A stretch of DNA of 64,000 bases, taken from the NCBI GenBank assembly GCA_030652255.1, contig JAUSAZ010000219.1, positions 49,782-113,781 on the forward strand, in the 5' to 3' direction. The notes beneath the pieces were generated by a model that had not been told where the DNA came from, ran no database searches, and was given only the letters and a program-made list of their open reading frames with translations. How positions within the stretch are numbered: position 1 is the first letter of the stretch; each line of letters starts with the position of its first letter. This DNA comes from Myxococcales bacterium (GTDB lineage Bacteria > Myxococcota_A > Polyangia > Polyangiales > Ga0077539). A program made the position numbers and the translations under genes. Positions 34,201-41,687 of the stretch are shown piece by piece.

Positions 34201-36849
34201 GCGGAACGCGCGCGCCGGCTGCTGCAGCCGCTCCTCGTAGACCTTCGCGGCGCGGAACGAGAGCGCCACCCGGTCGGCGGGCGCGGTCGCCCGATCGGCG
34301 CTGCTGCCGAGCACCTCCGCGAGGCCCTCGAGGTCGCCCGCCTCGTCGTAGAGGGCCTCCAGGCGGTCCCAGTGGCCCGCCTGGGTGTACACGTCGCGCA
34401 GCACGCGCATCGCCTTCGGGTGCTTGGGCTGCGCCTGGAGCACCCGCCGCCACGCGTCGATGGATCGCTCGGCGTCGCCGATGCGCTCGCCGTACACCGC
34501 GCCCAGCTTCATGAGCTGCGCGACCTTCTGCTCGTTGTCGTCCGACTCGCGCACCCGCTGCTCGAGCACCTCGGCGAGCCCCGCGAAGTCGCGCTCGCGC
34601 TCGGTCAGGCGCTCGAGCGCGTCGAGCGCGCCCGGCGTGCGCGGGTCGATCGCCAGCGCCTCGCGCCAGAGGCCGATGGCGTCGGCGTTGGCGCCGAGCT
34701 TCTCCGCCGCGAGCTTCGCCAGCTCCACGAGGGCGTCGCGGTGGGCCGGGCCGGTCAGCCGCTCGGCCTCGCGGCGCGAGACGTCGAAGAGGGGCCGCCA
34801 CGCCCGGCGGCGGGTGTAGAGCTCCTTGAGCTGGCCGAGCGCGTCGCCGTCCGTCGGGTCGAGCGCGACGATCTGCTCGAGCGGCCGCGTGGCGTTGTTG
34901 ACGTTGTTGAAGCGCTCGACCCAGAGCTTCGCCACCCGGCGGAGCAGCGCGATCTTCTCCGCGGGCTCGGCGGTGTGCTCCACCTGCTGCTCGAGCACCT
35001 TGATCACGTCGGTCCATCGACCGAGGCGCTCGTAGCTCTCCGCGAGCGCCACGAGCGACGGGCCGTCGCCCGGCTCGAGGAGCAGGAGCGCGTTGTACGT
35101 CTGCACCACCATCGGCTCGAGCGAGAGCCGGTCGCGGTAGATGCCCACCATCTCCCGCAGGATCGCCGCCTTGCGCTCGCGGTGCGCGGTCAGGTCGGTG
35201 CCCGGGCGCACCCCGCCGAGGGACTCCAGCTCCTGCCGGAGCAGCTCGACGAGGTTGTTCCACCTCCCGGTGGCCGCGTAGAGGCGGGCGAGCGCCTGGC
35301 GAGCTTCGGCGCTGTGCGCGTCGAGCCGCAGCGCCATCTTCCATCCCTCGATCGCCTTGTCGGGCTGCCCCGCGGCCTCCGACGCGCGCGCGGTCTCGAT
35401 GGCCTGCAGCAGGCGCGGGTTGGTGACCGGCGGGCTCGACGGAGCGGCCACCGCGGACGGCGGCGCGGCCTCGGCGGGCGGCGGGGTGGTGGGCGTCGGG
35501 GGGCCGGGCGGCATCGTGTCCGAGGGCGCCTCGGGGCTCTCGTCCGGCGCGTCGATCTCCTCGTCGGCGCTCGCGCTGAGCTGCACCACGTCGTGCTCGC
35601 CCGAGGGGGAGTCCGCTGCGGGGGCCGGGGGCATCTCGGTCGCAGACACGGCGTCGGGCTCGGCCTCGACGACGGGCGCGGCCATCGCGACGGGCTCCGC
35701 CACGGTAACGGGCTCGGCCATCGCGACGGGCTCCGCCGCGGCGACGGGCTCGGCGGCAGCGACGGGCTCGGCCGCAGCGACGGACTCGGCCGCAGCGACG
35801 GGCTCGCTTGCGGAGCTCGGGTGCGCCTCGAAGAACGATCGGACCGCCGGGTGGTCGCCCGCGACGTCACGGAGCCGGCGGAAGAAGGGCTCGGCGCGCG
35901 CGGCGTCGCTGCGCACGCGCCAGTGGGTCATCCCCGCCTGCACGAGCAGCCCGACGTCGGCGCCGTCTTCGGCGCGCGCGCCGATCTGCGACTCGTAGAA
36001 GTCTGCGAGGTCGTCCCAGCGCTCGCGCTCGGTGAGGATGGCGACGACGAAGCGACGGGCGGGGCCGTTGCCCGGATCGATCTCGAGGATGCGGCGGTAG
36101 ATGCGCTCGGCGGCGGCGATGTCGTTGCGCCGCGCGGCGTGGGTGCGGGCCGCGCGGAAGAGCAGGTCGACCCGGGCCGACAGGGGCTCGACGGCCTCCG
36201 CGGCGCGCTCGAGGAGCGCCACCAGGTCGTCCCACCGACCGCCGCGGCGGCGGAGCACGCGCTCGTAGAGCTGGGTCGCGCGGAGGTTGCCCGGGTCGAT
36301 GGAGAGCGCCGACTCGAAGATCGCGTCGGCCTCCTTCTCACGGCCCTTGGGCTTGTACTGCAGCACCACCGCGGCGGCGCTCACGAGGTGCGAGGCCACC
36401 ATCGCGGGGTCGGTGGAGCCCTCCTCCGCGTTCTTCTTGAAGGCCCCGGTGATGTCCTTCCAGCGCGCCTTCTTGGAGTTGAGGCGCTCGCGCATCTCGG
36501 CGGCCTCGGGGTCTTCGCCGCCCGTCAGGATGGAGTCGAGCGTGGCGAGCGCGGACTTGTCGTCGAGCAGCTCCTCCTCGAAGTAGCGGGCCCGCTCGCG
36601 CAGGAGCGCGCCGCGCGCCGCGGCGTCGGTCGCCACGGCGGACTCGACGGACAACATCGACGCGACGGCCTCGGCCTCGCCGCGGTCGTGCAGGCGGCGG
36701 CGGGTGTCGGCGAGGAGCTCGCGGCCCTCGTCGCCCGCCTGCCCGAGCTCGTCGCCCGCCGCGAGCTCTTCGAGCGTCGCCCACGCGCCGGCGTTCTCCG
36801 GATCGTCCAAGAGTGAGCCGAGGAGCCTGCGAACATTGTCTACGCTCAT
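25288..36849 (-). CDS. Giant TPR-repeat protein (3853 residues)
   Basis: One uninterrupted frame spans 11.56 kb. After an N-terminal block (about 1-340) comes a low-complexity linker (about 337-455) rich in AEPVAA units and Pro/Thr. The remaining 3400 residues are a solenoid with a period near 72 residues, two TPR-like hairpins per unit. The recurring pattern is GRWDDLxxLLExR, then an LRRxAxLYEExLxD helix, then AxxAYRxVLxxDPxxxxALxxLExL; I estimate 45-50 units. No signal peptide or membrane segment is seen, so it is probably a cytoplasmic scaffold. ATG 36849 is preceded by GGAG. Very long TPR proteins of this style occur in myxobacteria, but their role is unknown. Confidence 0.88.
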   Translation of the reverse strand: MSVDNVRRLLGSLLDDPENAGAWATLEELAAGDELGQAGDEGRELLADTRRRLHDRGEAEAVASMLSVESAVATDAAARGALLRERARYFEEELLDDKSALATLDSILTGGEDPEAAEMRERLNSKKARWKDITGAFKKNAEEGSTDPAMVASHLVSAAAVVLQYKPKGREKEADAIFESALSIDPGNLRATQLYERVLRRRGGRWDDLVALLERAAEAVEPLSARVDLLFRAARTHAARRNDIAAAERIYRRILEIDPGNGPARRFVVAILTERERWDDLADFYESQIGARAEDGADVGLLVQAGMTHWRVRSDAARAEPFFRRLRDVAGDHPAVRSFFEAHPSSASEPVAAAESVAAAEPVAAAEPVAAAEPVAMAEPVTVAEPVAMAAPVVEAEPDAVSATEMPPAPAADSPSGEHDVVQLSASADEEIDAPDESPEAPSDTMPPGPPTPTTPPPAEAAPPSAVAAPSSPPVTNPRLLQAIETARASEAAGQPDKAIEGWKMALRLDAHSAEARQALARLYAATGRWNNLVELLRQELESLGGVRPGTDLTAHRERKAAILREMVGIYRDRLSLEPMVVQTYNALLLLEPGDGPSLVALAESYERLGRWTDVIKVLEQQVEHTAEPAEKIALLRRVAKLWVERFNNVNNATRPLEQIVALDPTDGDALGQLKELYTRRRAWRPLFDVSRREAERLTGPAHRDALVELAKLAAEKLGANADAIGLWREALAIDPRTPGALDALERLTERERDFAGLAEVLEQRVRESDDNEQKVAQLMKLGAVYGERIGDAERSIDAWRRVLQAQPKHPKAMRVLRDVYTQAGHWDRLEALYDEAGDLEGLAEVLGSSADRATAPADRVALSFRAAKVYEERLQQPARAFRSYERVLSVDPGNAAAAAALVPIYLEDERWSRLAQLYEVLLNAVPADDHAAALSYLHKLREISANRLGDRAAAFQWALRAYRLEPSDPALEVQVEASAAEAGAWRELVDTFDARAAVATDPVEIARLRDKSAAVEADRLDELDAAIARFERALAQSPGDDAVIHSLDALLRRAQRWDDLRGLFDHRITRVDDPAARRDLIVEVAELEEAVLQQPDAASERFRVLIAADPADTAALAALSRLSAAAGRWPELETTLLARHQLAQGAERAELALALGSVQRTHLGKVESAIDAYREVLSLTPHHPGALDALESLLRDERWRVVAAQTLEPELEEIGEYRKLAWVLQILFDVEDDAGRRRELGLRLARVYAERLDDPRSGFDLLRSMLDAEPDSEPIANALTTLAIEGAWTAELAAFLATLVAREGIDPAVRVWLARRTAALHEDRNSDPVAAEPFHRVVIEGGALEPTAFEALERLYRQSARWADLHALYGTWVERLTDDGARVALFIEEGRLLEDVLDQPEDAVRALERAAALEPTNAEVTSSLDRLYERLGRWESLVALLTRSLEQGRDPDAAQELRLRRAETLEQKLARVDEAFLDFETVVESDATNDRARRGLERLIEAPALRSRAAQALETLFDRDGDPSAEGLVRMLQIRLETTEAGAPRAALHQRIAELREIVLHDPVGALDAIATATLEDPTQATFRDELLRLSAVALQDARAAETLEEVLEDPRASGVKVPVLRDLAAIYDERLIDPVKAERTFRRLLTEAEGDRDTTLAAAVALERLYRALQNPRGLVDALRLRARHESDPTLQTSLLAQAAEILEDEIGDLAGAIDAQRGRLDLDAGDLDALRALTRLYERSGKWDELVLVLRRQAVLVADGDAQKRLLVQAASVLEEKLAAVPEAIALYEDVLASFGPDRAIHAALARLLEVSDQWVGLLAVVERDLAVADEPADRLALIVRAADLRYRKTDDALMAVLGYQEALALDPTTPAARLALTEMLRSESPGVPIAAARALEPVLRADGDWARLVDVLDRIAAESDDRDERLQALSSAAEVSEVGLSDSGRAFERASRALAVAAEDADAAQRVAHVESLARAAGRHRELIGVFREVAPRLLDAELQRDVYMRVADTALTNLDDPATAREYFEKALENQPDFAPALDALEALHESTQKWDELLAVLRRKVELAETEEARRALLHKVARIQEERRDDRAGAIEAYESILGSGFDADSAAALERLYARGARWDDLANLLESQLTRDGADVAALHHRLGRVAMDHLGDTERAFEHFHAVLDQGGDHETTVAALEELGQRPELAARVATMLEPIYRSRLDMPKLIGALEARIAAEDDPRGRIELLARLATLYEENLGDLARALDTHARIFREDPTDRATWETLDRLARATAAYPTLAEVYATTLDGITVDDDNSADLSFVAARLLDERVRDTARARRFYRRTLAFDGGRREVFDALEALLNRESAHTELLELYRDAAERAVDPVERKGFLHKIAAIDEGPLDNPERAIADYRAVLDVDPMDGAAIERLDALLVKTAAWRDLADLLERRIADAVDVEERSALRFRLGRLRADRLEDPSGAVDAFREILDDRRDHRVAIQSLEQLAESRPELRLAVVEILEPVYRELDDWARLVGVLETRLGAASDPVERAELHKEIGRIRETRARDPKLAFEAFSAAFSVDPGDGEARESVERLAGEHGLWDELVRSYEAALAASDDLVLKSELLRAIAATHDQRRGDPRAAISAYERLFAVDETQLDVLDQLEGLHVLLSDWEGHVEVLERKVARSLDDDHRRFLLHTVGESQRDMLNNPGAAIHAFRRALEIDPTDVVALEALDGLLSQRGDHRGLAEVLQQRLDVEADAEARTETALRLGRLWERSLDDPHHAIDAYRRALDESPSQAEAILALERLFAAQSMFPELLENLRTQVAVAATAAERSALLLRVGALQLKELGESDAALESYREVLAAEPTNAAALAAVREISEDVDQRVAAVDVLEPLYRGAGRWDDLVQVLEHRLACIDDPTQRASERRRIAAAHEDGRRDPAAAFESYLLAFGEDAGDPSTLAELERLAASLGRWTDLVTALERVVRDGADPSAGRDLSVRAARISVERIEDDARAALNYRQALELGGDDDAVLEALDQIYSRSAQWTELGDVLERRVLLASPDRLDALEVRLAELRMTRFSDARGAVSALQNVLDREPTHPRAIELLEKLLDDPSVRDDAMEVLEQTFRRSDNATKQAWLLGLKVDAANTDADRVQILGDLARLREERMSDLPGALAAVTRAFALDPRDEGLLSELERLAPAAGAWGSLRGVIESAVRPETGLLPEESVRLNLRGAKWYADAIGDAAAAEERVRAALAADPESVEALTVLEGLQRQPGREADLVSTLRRRAEVEFDGDARKGMLREAATLAEGPIGDLDLAAELAAATLEVDDADTASIDELARLRRAQGRWEDLAELLGRRARLADDPTEALRLRREVAGLYAGPLADEARAVTAWREVLDFDPSDLDARVALESLFERSGRWRDLEDALRGRLDVAVSVEERVSTRLRLADIAEQHLHSAESAVEYLREIVDEVPEHPAAGAGLERLYASLTRWSDLADLLERRLDHAVSVGDSATELTTLVRIGELHEQRMNDVDRAIELYERVLDRQPEHSGALAAVARLAEASGDFDKASSTLQRAVAMAPPGPESAAMALHLASLQGERLNDPAAAEQSLRRALELDPASTDALRRLRALAESRRDHALLAEVLEKELALTTDVAAQVTLLRSLATLSRDQLADPLRAIGYLERATALNPGDREVLLPLVDLLSANGREADAVPILERIIATFAGRRTKELAQWQHRLGRAQEAMGNKLEALALYDAAFKVDLTSVPILRDLGLLCLETGDLDRAQKTFRALLLQRLEPGVGLTKADVYAYLGETLSLQGDKPKAIGMLERALESERQHARATGLLAQLRA
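35687..35812 (-). repeat. Seven tandem 18-bp repeats inside the giant TPR gene
   Basis: Seven head-to-tail copies of an 18-bp unit (GCGACGGGCTCGGCCGCA on the plus strand, with single-base variants) encode the hexapeptide linker AEPVAA and relatives, roughly residues 346-387. The copies are similar enough at DNA level to vary in number by slippage without breaking the frame. Confidence 0.9.
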
Positions 36850-37312
36850 CGCGTGTCGTTCTCCGATGCGCCGTCCAGAGGGGGATGGAAGTCGTCGTCA
36901 GGACCGATGAACCATCGGCTCCGCAGCGTTATGGGCGCGTCCCGCCTCCACGCGGGAGCCGTCTTCGGCCCTGACGTCGCGGCAAGATAGAGCAGCGCGC
37001 GCGCGTGTCGCAAGCCGCAATCGCGGTCGAGTTTCTGGCAGCGGCACATCATCCACGGTGGTGCTCGCTACCCGCGGAGACCGACCTGCACGCTTCTTGA
37101 CGTCGACACGGCTCCGTTGCTAGCGGGGCACAGGTGACGTGTCGGTGGCTGCGTGGACGCGCTTGCGAGGCGAGTTCACCACGCCTGCGCCCGTCGCGGC
37201 GCGTCGTTCATCGACGCCGCGCCCGAATTCTGGTCCTGGCCCGCGCGCTGCTCTTGTACGGCGGCGGGGCGTCGGACCGGTAGGACGACGATCCCTCAGA
37301 AGGAGTAGTGCC
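36850..37312. other. Divergent intergenic region between the giant TPR gene and ddl
   Basis: No gene is visible in these 463 nt. The minus-strand leader of the TPR gene contains two perfect short hairpins: CCGATG/CATCGG (36904-36918) and TCCCGC/GCGGGA (36940-36957). A promoter for the TPR gene lies at 36984-37013. Toward ddl, only a lone TTGACG (37097-37102) without a convincing -10 was seen, and an AGAAGGAG ribosome site just before ATG 37313. Confidence 0.6.
36984..37013 (-). promoter_or_regulatory. Promoter of the giant TPR gene
   Basis: On the minus strand TTGCGA (37013-37008) and TATCTT (36989-36984) are 18 nt apart. The expected start near 36977 gives a leader of about 128 nt that can fold into the two hairpins at 36904-36957. 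The same TTGCGA -35 occurs before dnaE2. Confidence 0.45.
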
Positions 37313-38296
<984 letters not shown>

Positions 38297-38320
38297 GCCC
38301 TCCCCTTCCCTCCTCCCTCG

Positions 38321-38860
38321 TCACGCCGCGCGCTGCTCCGGTGCCGCCACCGCCGTCGGCTCGGTGAGCGACCGCGCGAGCGAGCGCCGCGCCCGGTGCA
38401 GCCGCGACATCACCGTCCCCATCGGGCAGCCCAGCGAGTCGGCGATGTCCCGGTAGGACATCTCCCCGAGGTCGGCCATCACGACCACCTCGCGAAACTC
38501 CGTCGGCAGCCCGTCGAGCGCCGCGCGCAGCTTCGGCCCGAGGCCGCTCCGCTGGATGCCGCCGTCGGGCGCGGTCACGGCCTCCTGCGCGTCGGTGAGG
38601 GTCATCATCGCGAGCCCCGCCTCGCCCGCGCGGTCGCGGGCCAGTCGCTCGCGCCGCGCCCGGCGGTAGCCCGTGATGTACACGTTGATCTGGATGCGGT
38701 GCAGCCACCCGCGGAGGTTGGTCCCCTCGGTGAAGCGCTCCCACGACTGCCACGCGAGCAGCATGGTGTCCTGCACCAGGTCGTCGGCGGTGTCGCCCGC
38801 GCCGGTGAGCCGCCGCGCCGAGGCGTAGAGGCCGTCGATCAAGGGCGCCGTCTCGTTCAT
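38321..38860 (-). CDS. ECF-type RNA polymerase sigma factor
   Basis: About 179 residues from ATG 38860; an upstream in-frame ATG at 38893 would add 11 residues that look unlike the family. Region 2 includes DDLVQDTMLLAWQSWERF and TNLRGWLHRIQINVYITGYR. Region 4 is a helix-turn-helix, LPTEFREVVVMADLGEMSYR then GCPMGTVMSRLHRARR. It would direct polymerase to a stress or envelope regulon. No anti-sigma gene is adjacent, unusual for a classical ECF pair. An inverted repeat at 38905-38934 lies just upstream and may be its own control site. Confidence 0.9.
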   Translation of the reverse strand: MNETAPLIDGLYASARRLTGAGDTADDLVQDTMLLAWQSWERFTEGTNLRGWLHRIQINVYITGYRRARRERLARDRAGEAGLAMMTLTDAQEAVTAPDGGIQRSGLGPKLRAALDGLPTEFREVVVMADLGEMSYRDIADSLGCPMGTVMSRLHRARRSLARSLTEPTAVAAPEQRAA

Positions 38861-38904
38861 GAAGTGCGCCCTGCGTCCGCTCTGGAGGTTCATGCAGCGG
38901 GCTT

Positions 38905-38934
38905 GTTCAACTCTCGCGCCAACGCGGGTTGAAC
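38905..38934. promoter_or_regulatory. Inverted repeat upstream of the ECF sigma gene
   Basis: GTTCAAC (38905-38911) and GTTGAAC (38928-38934) are perfect inverted 7-mers separated by 16 nt, ending 45 nt before ATG 38860. The spacing suits an operator bound by a dimer, or one arm could be a GAAC-type ECF -35 element. Confidence 0.35.
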
Positions 38935-39031
38935 GGTGTTTCCACGCTGTTTCGTCGCCCGGTCACGCCGGGGCCCTCCCCCCTGCCGATGCCACGTCGG
39001 CGGGCGCCCGCCGCGCCCGTCGGCCATTCTG

Positions 39032-40585
39032 TCAATCGGGCTCGAGCACCACCGCGAGCAGGTCGGCGACCTCCGTCGCGAGGGCGCCCCGCGAGGCCCC
39101 CCGCTGCGCCGTGAGCCGCTCGCCCGCCCGGCCGTGCGCGTGCACCGCCGACGCCACCCGCGTGCGCACCATGATGGGCCCGTCGCTGTTGCGCTCGGCC
39201 AGCCGCGCCGCGATGGCGCCCGCCAGGACGTCACCGCTCCCGCCCACCGCCAGCGCCGGGGTCATGTACGGCATCACCCAGGTCGACCCGGCGTCGCTCA
39301 GCACCGTCCCCGGCCCCTTCAGCACCACCCACGCGTTGAACAGCCCCGCCGCGCGCCGGGCGCTGCCCACCCGGTCGTCGTTGACGGCCTTCGTGTCCAC
39401 CCCGAGCAGCCGCGACATCTCCAGCGGGTGCGGCGTCAGCACCCACGCCCGCCCCGCGGCGGGCATCAGCCCCAGCGCCGCGAGGTGCCACAGCCCGTCG
39501 GCGTCGATCACCAGCGGCGCCTCGCAGGCCCCGAGCACCGTCGCCGCCATGTGCGACCCGGCCTCGTCGCGGCCCAGCCCCGGCCCGAGCACCACCGCGT
39601 CGGCGCGCTGTAGCATCTTGCGCAGCTTCGCGTCGCGCGCGGCAGGGTCCGCCGGCAGCGCGGTCACCATGGTCTCCGCGAGGTGCTGCGCGCTCGGGGC
39701 CTCGGTCGACGCCACCGCCACCACCCCGGCGCCCATCCGGTGCGCCCCGCGCGCGGCCAGCACCGCCGCCCCGGTCATGCCGCGCCGCCCGCCGACGACC
39801 AGCACCCGCCCCGCGTCGCCCTTGTGCGCGTCGGGCCGCCGCGCCGGCGTGCGCGGCGCGGTCGACTCCAGCCAGCAGCGCGAGCGCGCCACCGAGGTGG
39901 GGATGGCCACCCCCAGGGTCGCGAGCACCACCTCGCCCGCGAGCACCCGCCCGGGGCCGGTGTGCAGCCCGGCCTTCTGCGCCGCGAAGGTCACCGTCAG
40001 GTCCGCGCGGAAGGCCGCGCCGTCGCCCACCACCGCGCCCCGGTCTGCGTCGATGCCCGAGGGCACGTCGAGCGCCACCCGCAGCGTCTCCTTGCGCGCG
40101 TTGGCCGCGAGCACCCACGTGGCCGCCGCGCCCTCGATGGGCCGCGAGAGCCCGGTGCCGAAGAGGGCGTCCACGATGCAGTCGCAGGCGCCCAGGGCCA
40201 GCGCCGCCGCGTGGGGGTCGTCGGCCGCCACCCGCAGCGGCACCCCGCAGGCCGTCGCCGCGTCGCGCATCACCGCGGCGTCGCCGGCGAGCTGCGCCGG
40301 GTCGGCCATGCACCACGCCACGACCGCCACGTCCGGCAGGTGCAGCCGCAGGTGGCGCGCGACCACCAGCCCGTCGCCGCCGTTGTTGCCGGGGCCCACC
40401 AGCACGGCCACGTCGCGCAGCGGCTTCGAGCGCGTTCGCTCCAGGATCACCTCCGCCGCGCCGCGCCCGGCGTTCTCCATCAGCAGCACCCCGGGCACCC
40501 CGCGGGCGATGAGGGTCTTGTCGATGGTGCGGACCTCGTCGCGGGTCAGCAGTCGCTCCGGGGAGAGGCGGTCGTCGGTGCTCAT
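39032..40585 (-). CDS. nnr: Bifunctional NAD(P)H-hydrate epimerase / dehydratase
   Basis: This enzyme repairs hydrated NADH and NADPH. The 517-residue product fuses the YjeF_N epimerase (about 1-215; VLVGPGNNGGDGLVVARHL, VDALFGTGLSRPIEG, LDVPSGIDADRG) to the C-terminal ribokinase-like dehydratase (about 225-500; VVGGRRGMTGAAVLAARG, VLGPGLGRDEAGS, VLTPHPLEMSRLL, GGSGDVLAGAIAA). ATG 40585 overlaps the acpS stop by 4 nt, so it is the last coupled gene of the acd-pdxJ-acpS-nnr chain. That gene order recurs in many bacteria. Confidence 0.95.
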   Translation of the reverse strand: MSTDDRLSPERLLTRDEVRTIDKTLIARGVPGVLLMENAGRGAAEVILERTRSKPLRDVAVLVGPGNNGGDGLVVARHLRLHLPDVAVVAWCMADPAQLAGDAAVMRDAATACGVPLRVAADDPHAAALALGACDCIVDALFGTGLSRPIEGAAATWVLAANARKETLRVALDVPSGIDADRGAVVGDGAAFRADLTVTFAAQKAGLHTGPGRVLAGEVVLATLGVAIPTSVARSRCWLESTAPRTPARRPDAHKGDAGRVLVVGGRRGMTGAAVLAARGAHRMGAGVVAVASTEAPSAQHLAETMVTALPADPAARDAKLRKMLQRADAVVLGPGLGRDEAGSHMAATVLGACEAPLVIDADGLWHLAALGLMPAAGRAWVLTPHPLEMSRLLGVDTKAVNDDRVGSARRAAGLFNAWVVLKGPGTVLSDAGSTWVMPYMTPALAVGGSGDVLAGAIAARLAERNSDGPIMVRTRVASAVHAHGRAGERLTAQRGASRGALATEVADLLAVVLEPD

Positions 40586-40956
40586 CGCTCCAAGACTACT
40601 ACCGCCGCCGCGAAGCCCGCGTCATGCGTGATCGAGACGAACACCCCGGTCACCCCCAGCGCGTCGGCCCGCGCCCTCGCCACGCCGTGCCACCGCAGCG
40701 TCGGCGGCCCCGGCCGCGCCGCGAGCACCTCCGCGTGGTGCCAGTGGATGCCCGCGGGCACGCCCAGCGCCTTGCTCGCGGCCTCCTTGGCGGCGATGCG
40801 CCCGGCGAGCCACTCGATCACCCGCGGCTCGCTGGTCACCATCGCCCGTCGCTCGTCCTCGCCCAGCACCCGGGCGGCGATGCGCTCGCCCCAGCGGCGC
40901 CACATGCGCTCGACGCGGGGCAGCGCCACCACGTCGATGCCGAGGCCCACGATCAC
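40582..40956 (-). CDS. acpS: Holo-[acyl-carrier-protein] synthase
   Basis: AcpS transfers 4'-phosphopantetheine from CoA to acyl carrier protein, enabling fatty-acid synthesis. The 124-residue length is typical. The N-terminal metal-binding motif is VGLGIDVVALPRVE, the second is RIAAKEAASKALG, and the C-terminal strand ends in VSITHDAGFAAAVVV. The gene uses GTG 40956, whose bases overlap the pdxJ stop (GTGA), and its stop overlaps nnr, so expression should be tightly coupled. Confidence 0.95.
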   Translation of the reverse strand: MIVGLGIDVVALPRVERMWRRWGERIAARVLGEDERRAMVTSEPRVIEWLAGRIAAKEAASKALGVPAGIHWHHAEVLAARPGPPTLRWHGVARARADALGVTGVFVSITHDAGFAAAVVVLER

Positions 40957-41687
40957 GTCGCGGCCCGGCCCCGGTCCATCGCGCCGCGCATCGCGCGCAC
41001 CGCCTCGGCGAGTCCCACGATCACGGCGTCGGCGACGATGGCGTGGCCGATGTTGAGCTCCTCGACGGCCTCGATGGCCGCGACGTCGACCACGTTGGCC
41101 ACCGTGAGCCCGTGCCCCGCGGCGACCCGCAGCCCGGCGTCCCTCGCCCGCGCCGCCCCGCGCCGCAGGGCCGCCAGCGCCTCGCGCCGGTGCGCCCCGA
41201 CCGCGTCGGCGTACTCGCCCGTGTGCAGCTCGATCTGCTCGGCGCCCAGCGACACCGCGGCGTCGATCTGCGCGTCGTCGGCCGCGATGAACAGCGACAC
41301 CCGGATGTCGGCGTCGCGCAGCGCGTCGACCACCCGCGCGAGCGACGCCCGCTGCCCCGCCGCGTCGAGGCCCCCCTCGGTCGTGCGCTCCTCTCGCCGC
41401 TCGGGCACCAGGGTCACGTGGTCGGGCCGCACGGCCAGCGCGATGACCAGCCCGTCGTCTCCGGCGGCCATCTCCAGGTTGTAGGTGCCGCGCACGACCT
41501 CCTTGAGCACCCGCACGTCGCGCTCCTGGATGTGCCGGCGGTCTTCGCGCAGGTGCACCGTGATGCCGTCAGCGCCCGCGCGCTCGCACGCGACGGCGGC
41601 CTCCACGGGGTCGGGGTAGCGGGTGCCGCGCGCCTGCCGGAGCGTGGCGACGTGGTCGACGTTGACGTGCAGCGCGAGGTGGCTCAT
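40953..41687 (-). CDS. pdxJ: Pyridoxine 5'-phosphate synthase
   Basis: PdxJ condenses 1-deoxyxylulose 5-phosphate with 3-amino-2-oxopropyl phosphate, giving PNP in the DXP-dependent vitamin B6 route. The 244-residue TIM barrel opens with LHVNVDHVATLRQARGTRYP and has the family motifs GITVHLREDRRHI, YNLEMAA, VTLVPERREERTTEGGLD, IELHTGEYAD and ELNIGHAIVADAV. ATG 41687 overlaps the acyl-CoA dehydrogenase stop by 4 nt (ATGA). Confidence 0.96.
   Translation of the reverse strand: MSHLALHVNVDHVATLRQARGTRYPDPVEAAVACERAGADGITVHLREDRRHIQERDVRVLKEVVRGTYNLEMAAGDDGLVIALAVRPDHVTLVPERREERTTEGGLDAAGQRASLARVVDALRDADIRVSLFIAADDAQIDAAVSLGAEQIELHTGEYADAVGAHRREALAALRRGAARARDAGLRVAAGHGLTVANVVDVAAIEAVEELNIGHAIVADAVIVGLAEAVRAMRGAMDRGRAAT

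Noticed and set aside
35687..35812. Tandem 18-bp units considered as a CRISPR or regulatory array
   Set aside because: There are no spacers and the unit is a multiple of three in a coding frame that gives a sensible linker.
37097..37125. TTGACG upstream of ddl considered as a promoter
   Set aside because: No acceptable -10 hexamer lies at 16-18 nt; the candidates CTAGCG and TAGCGG match poorly.
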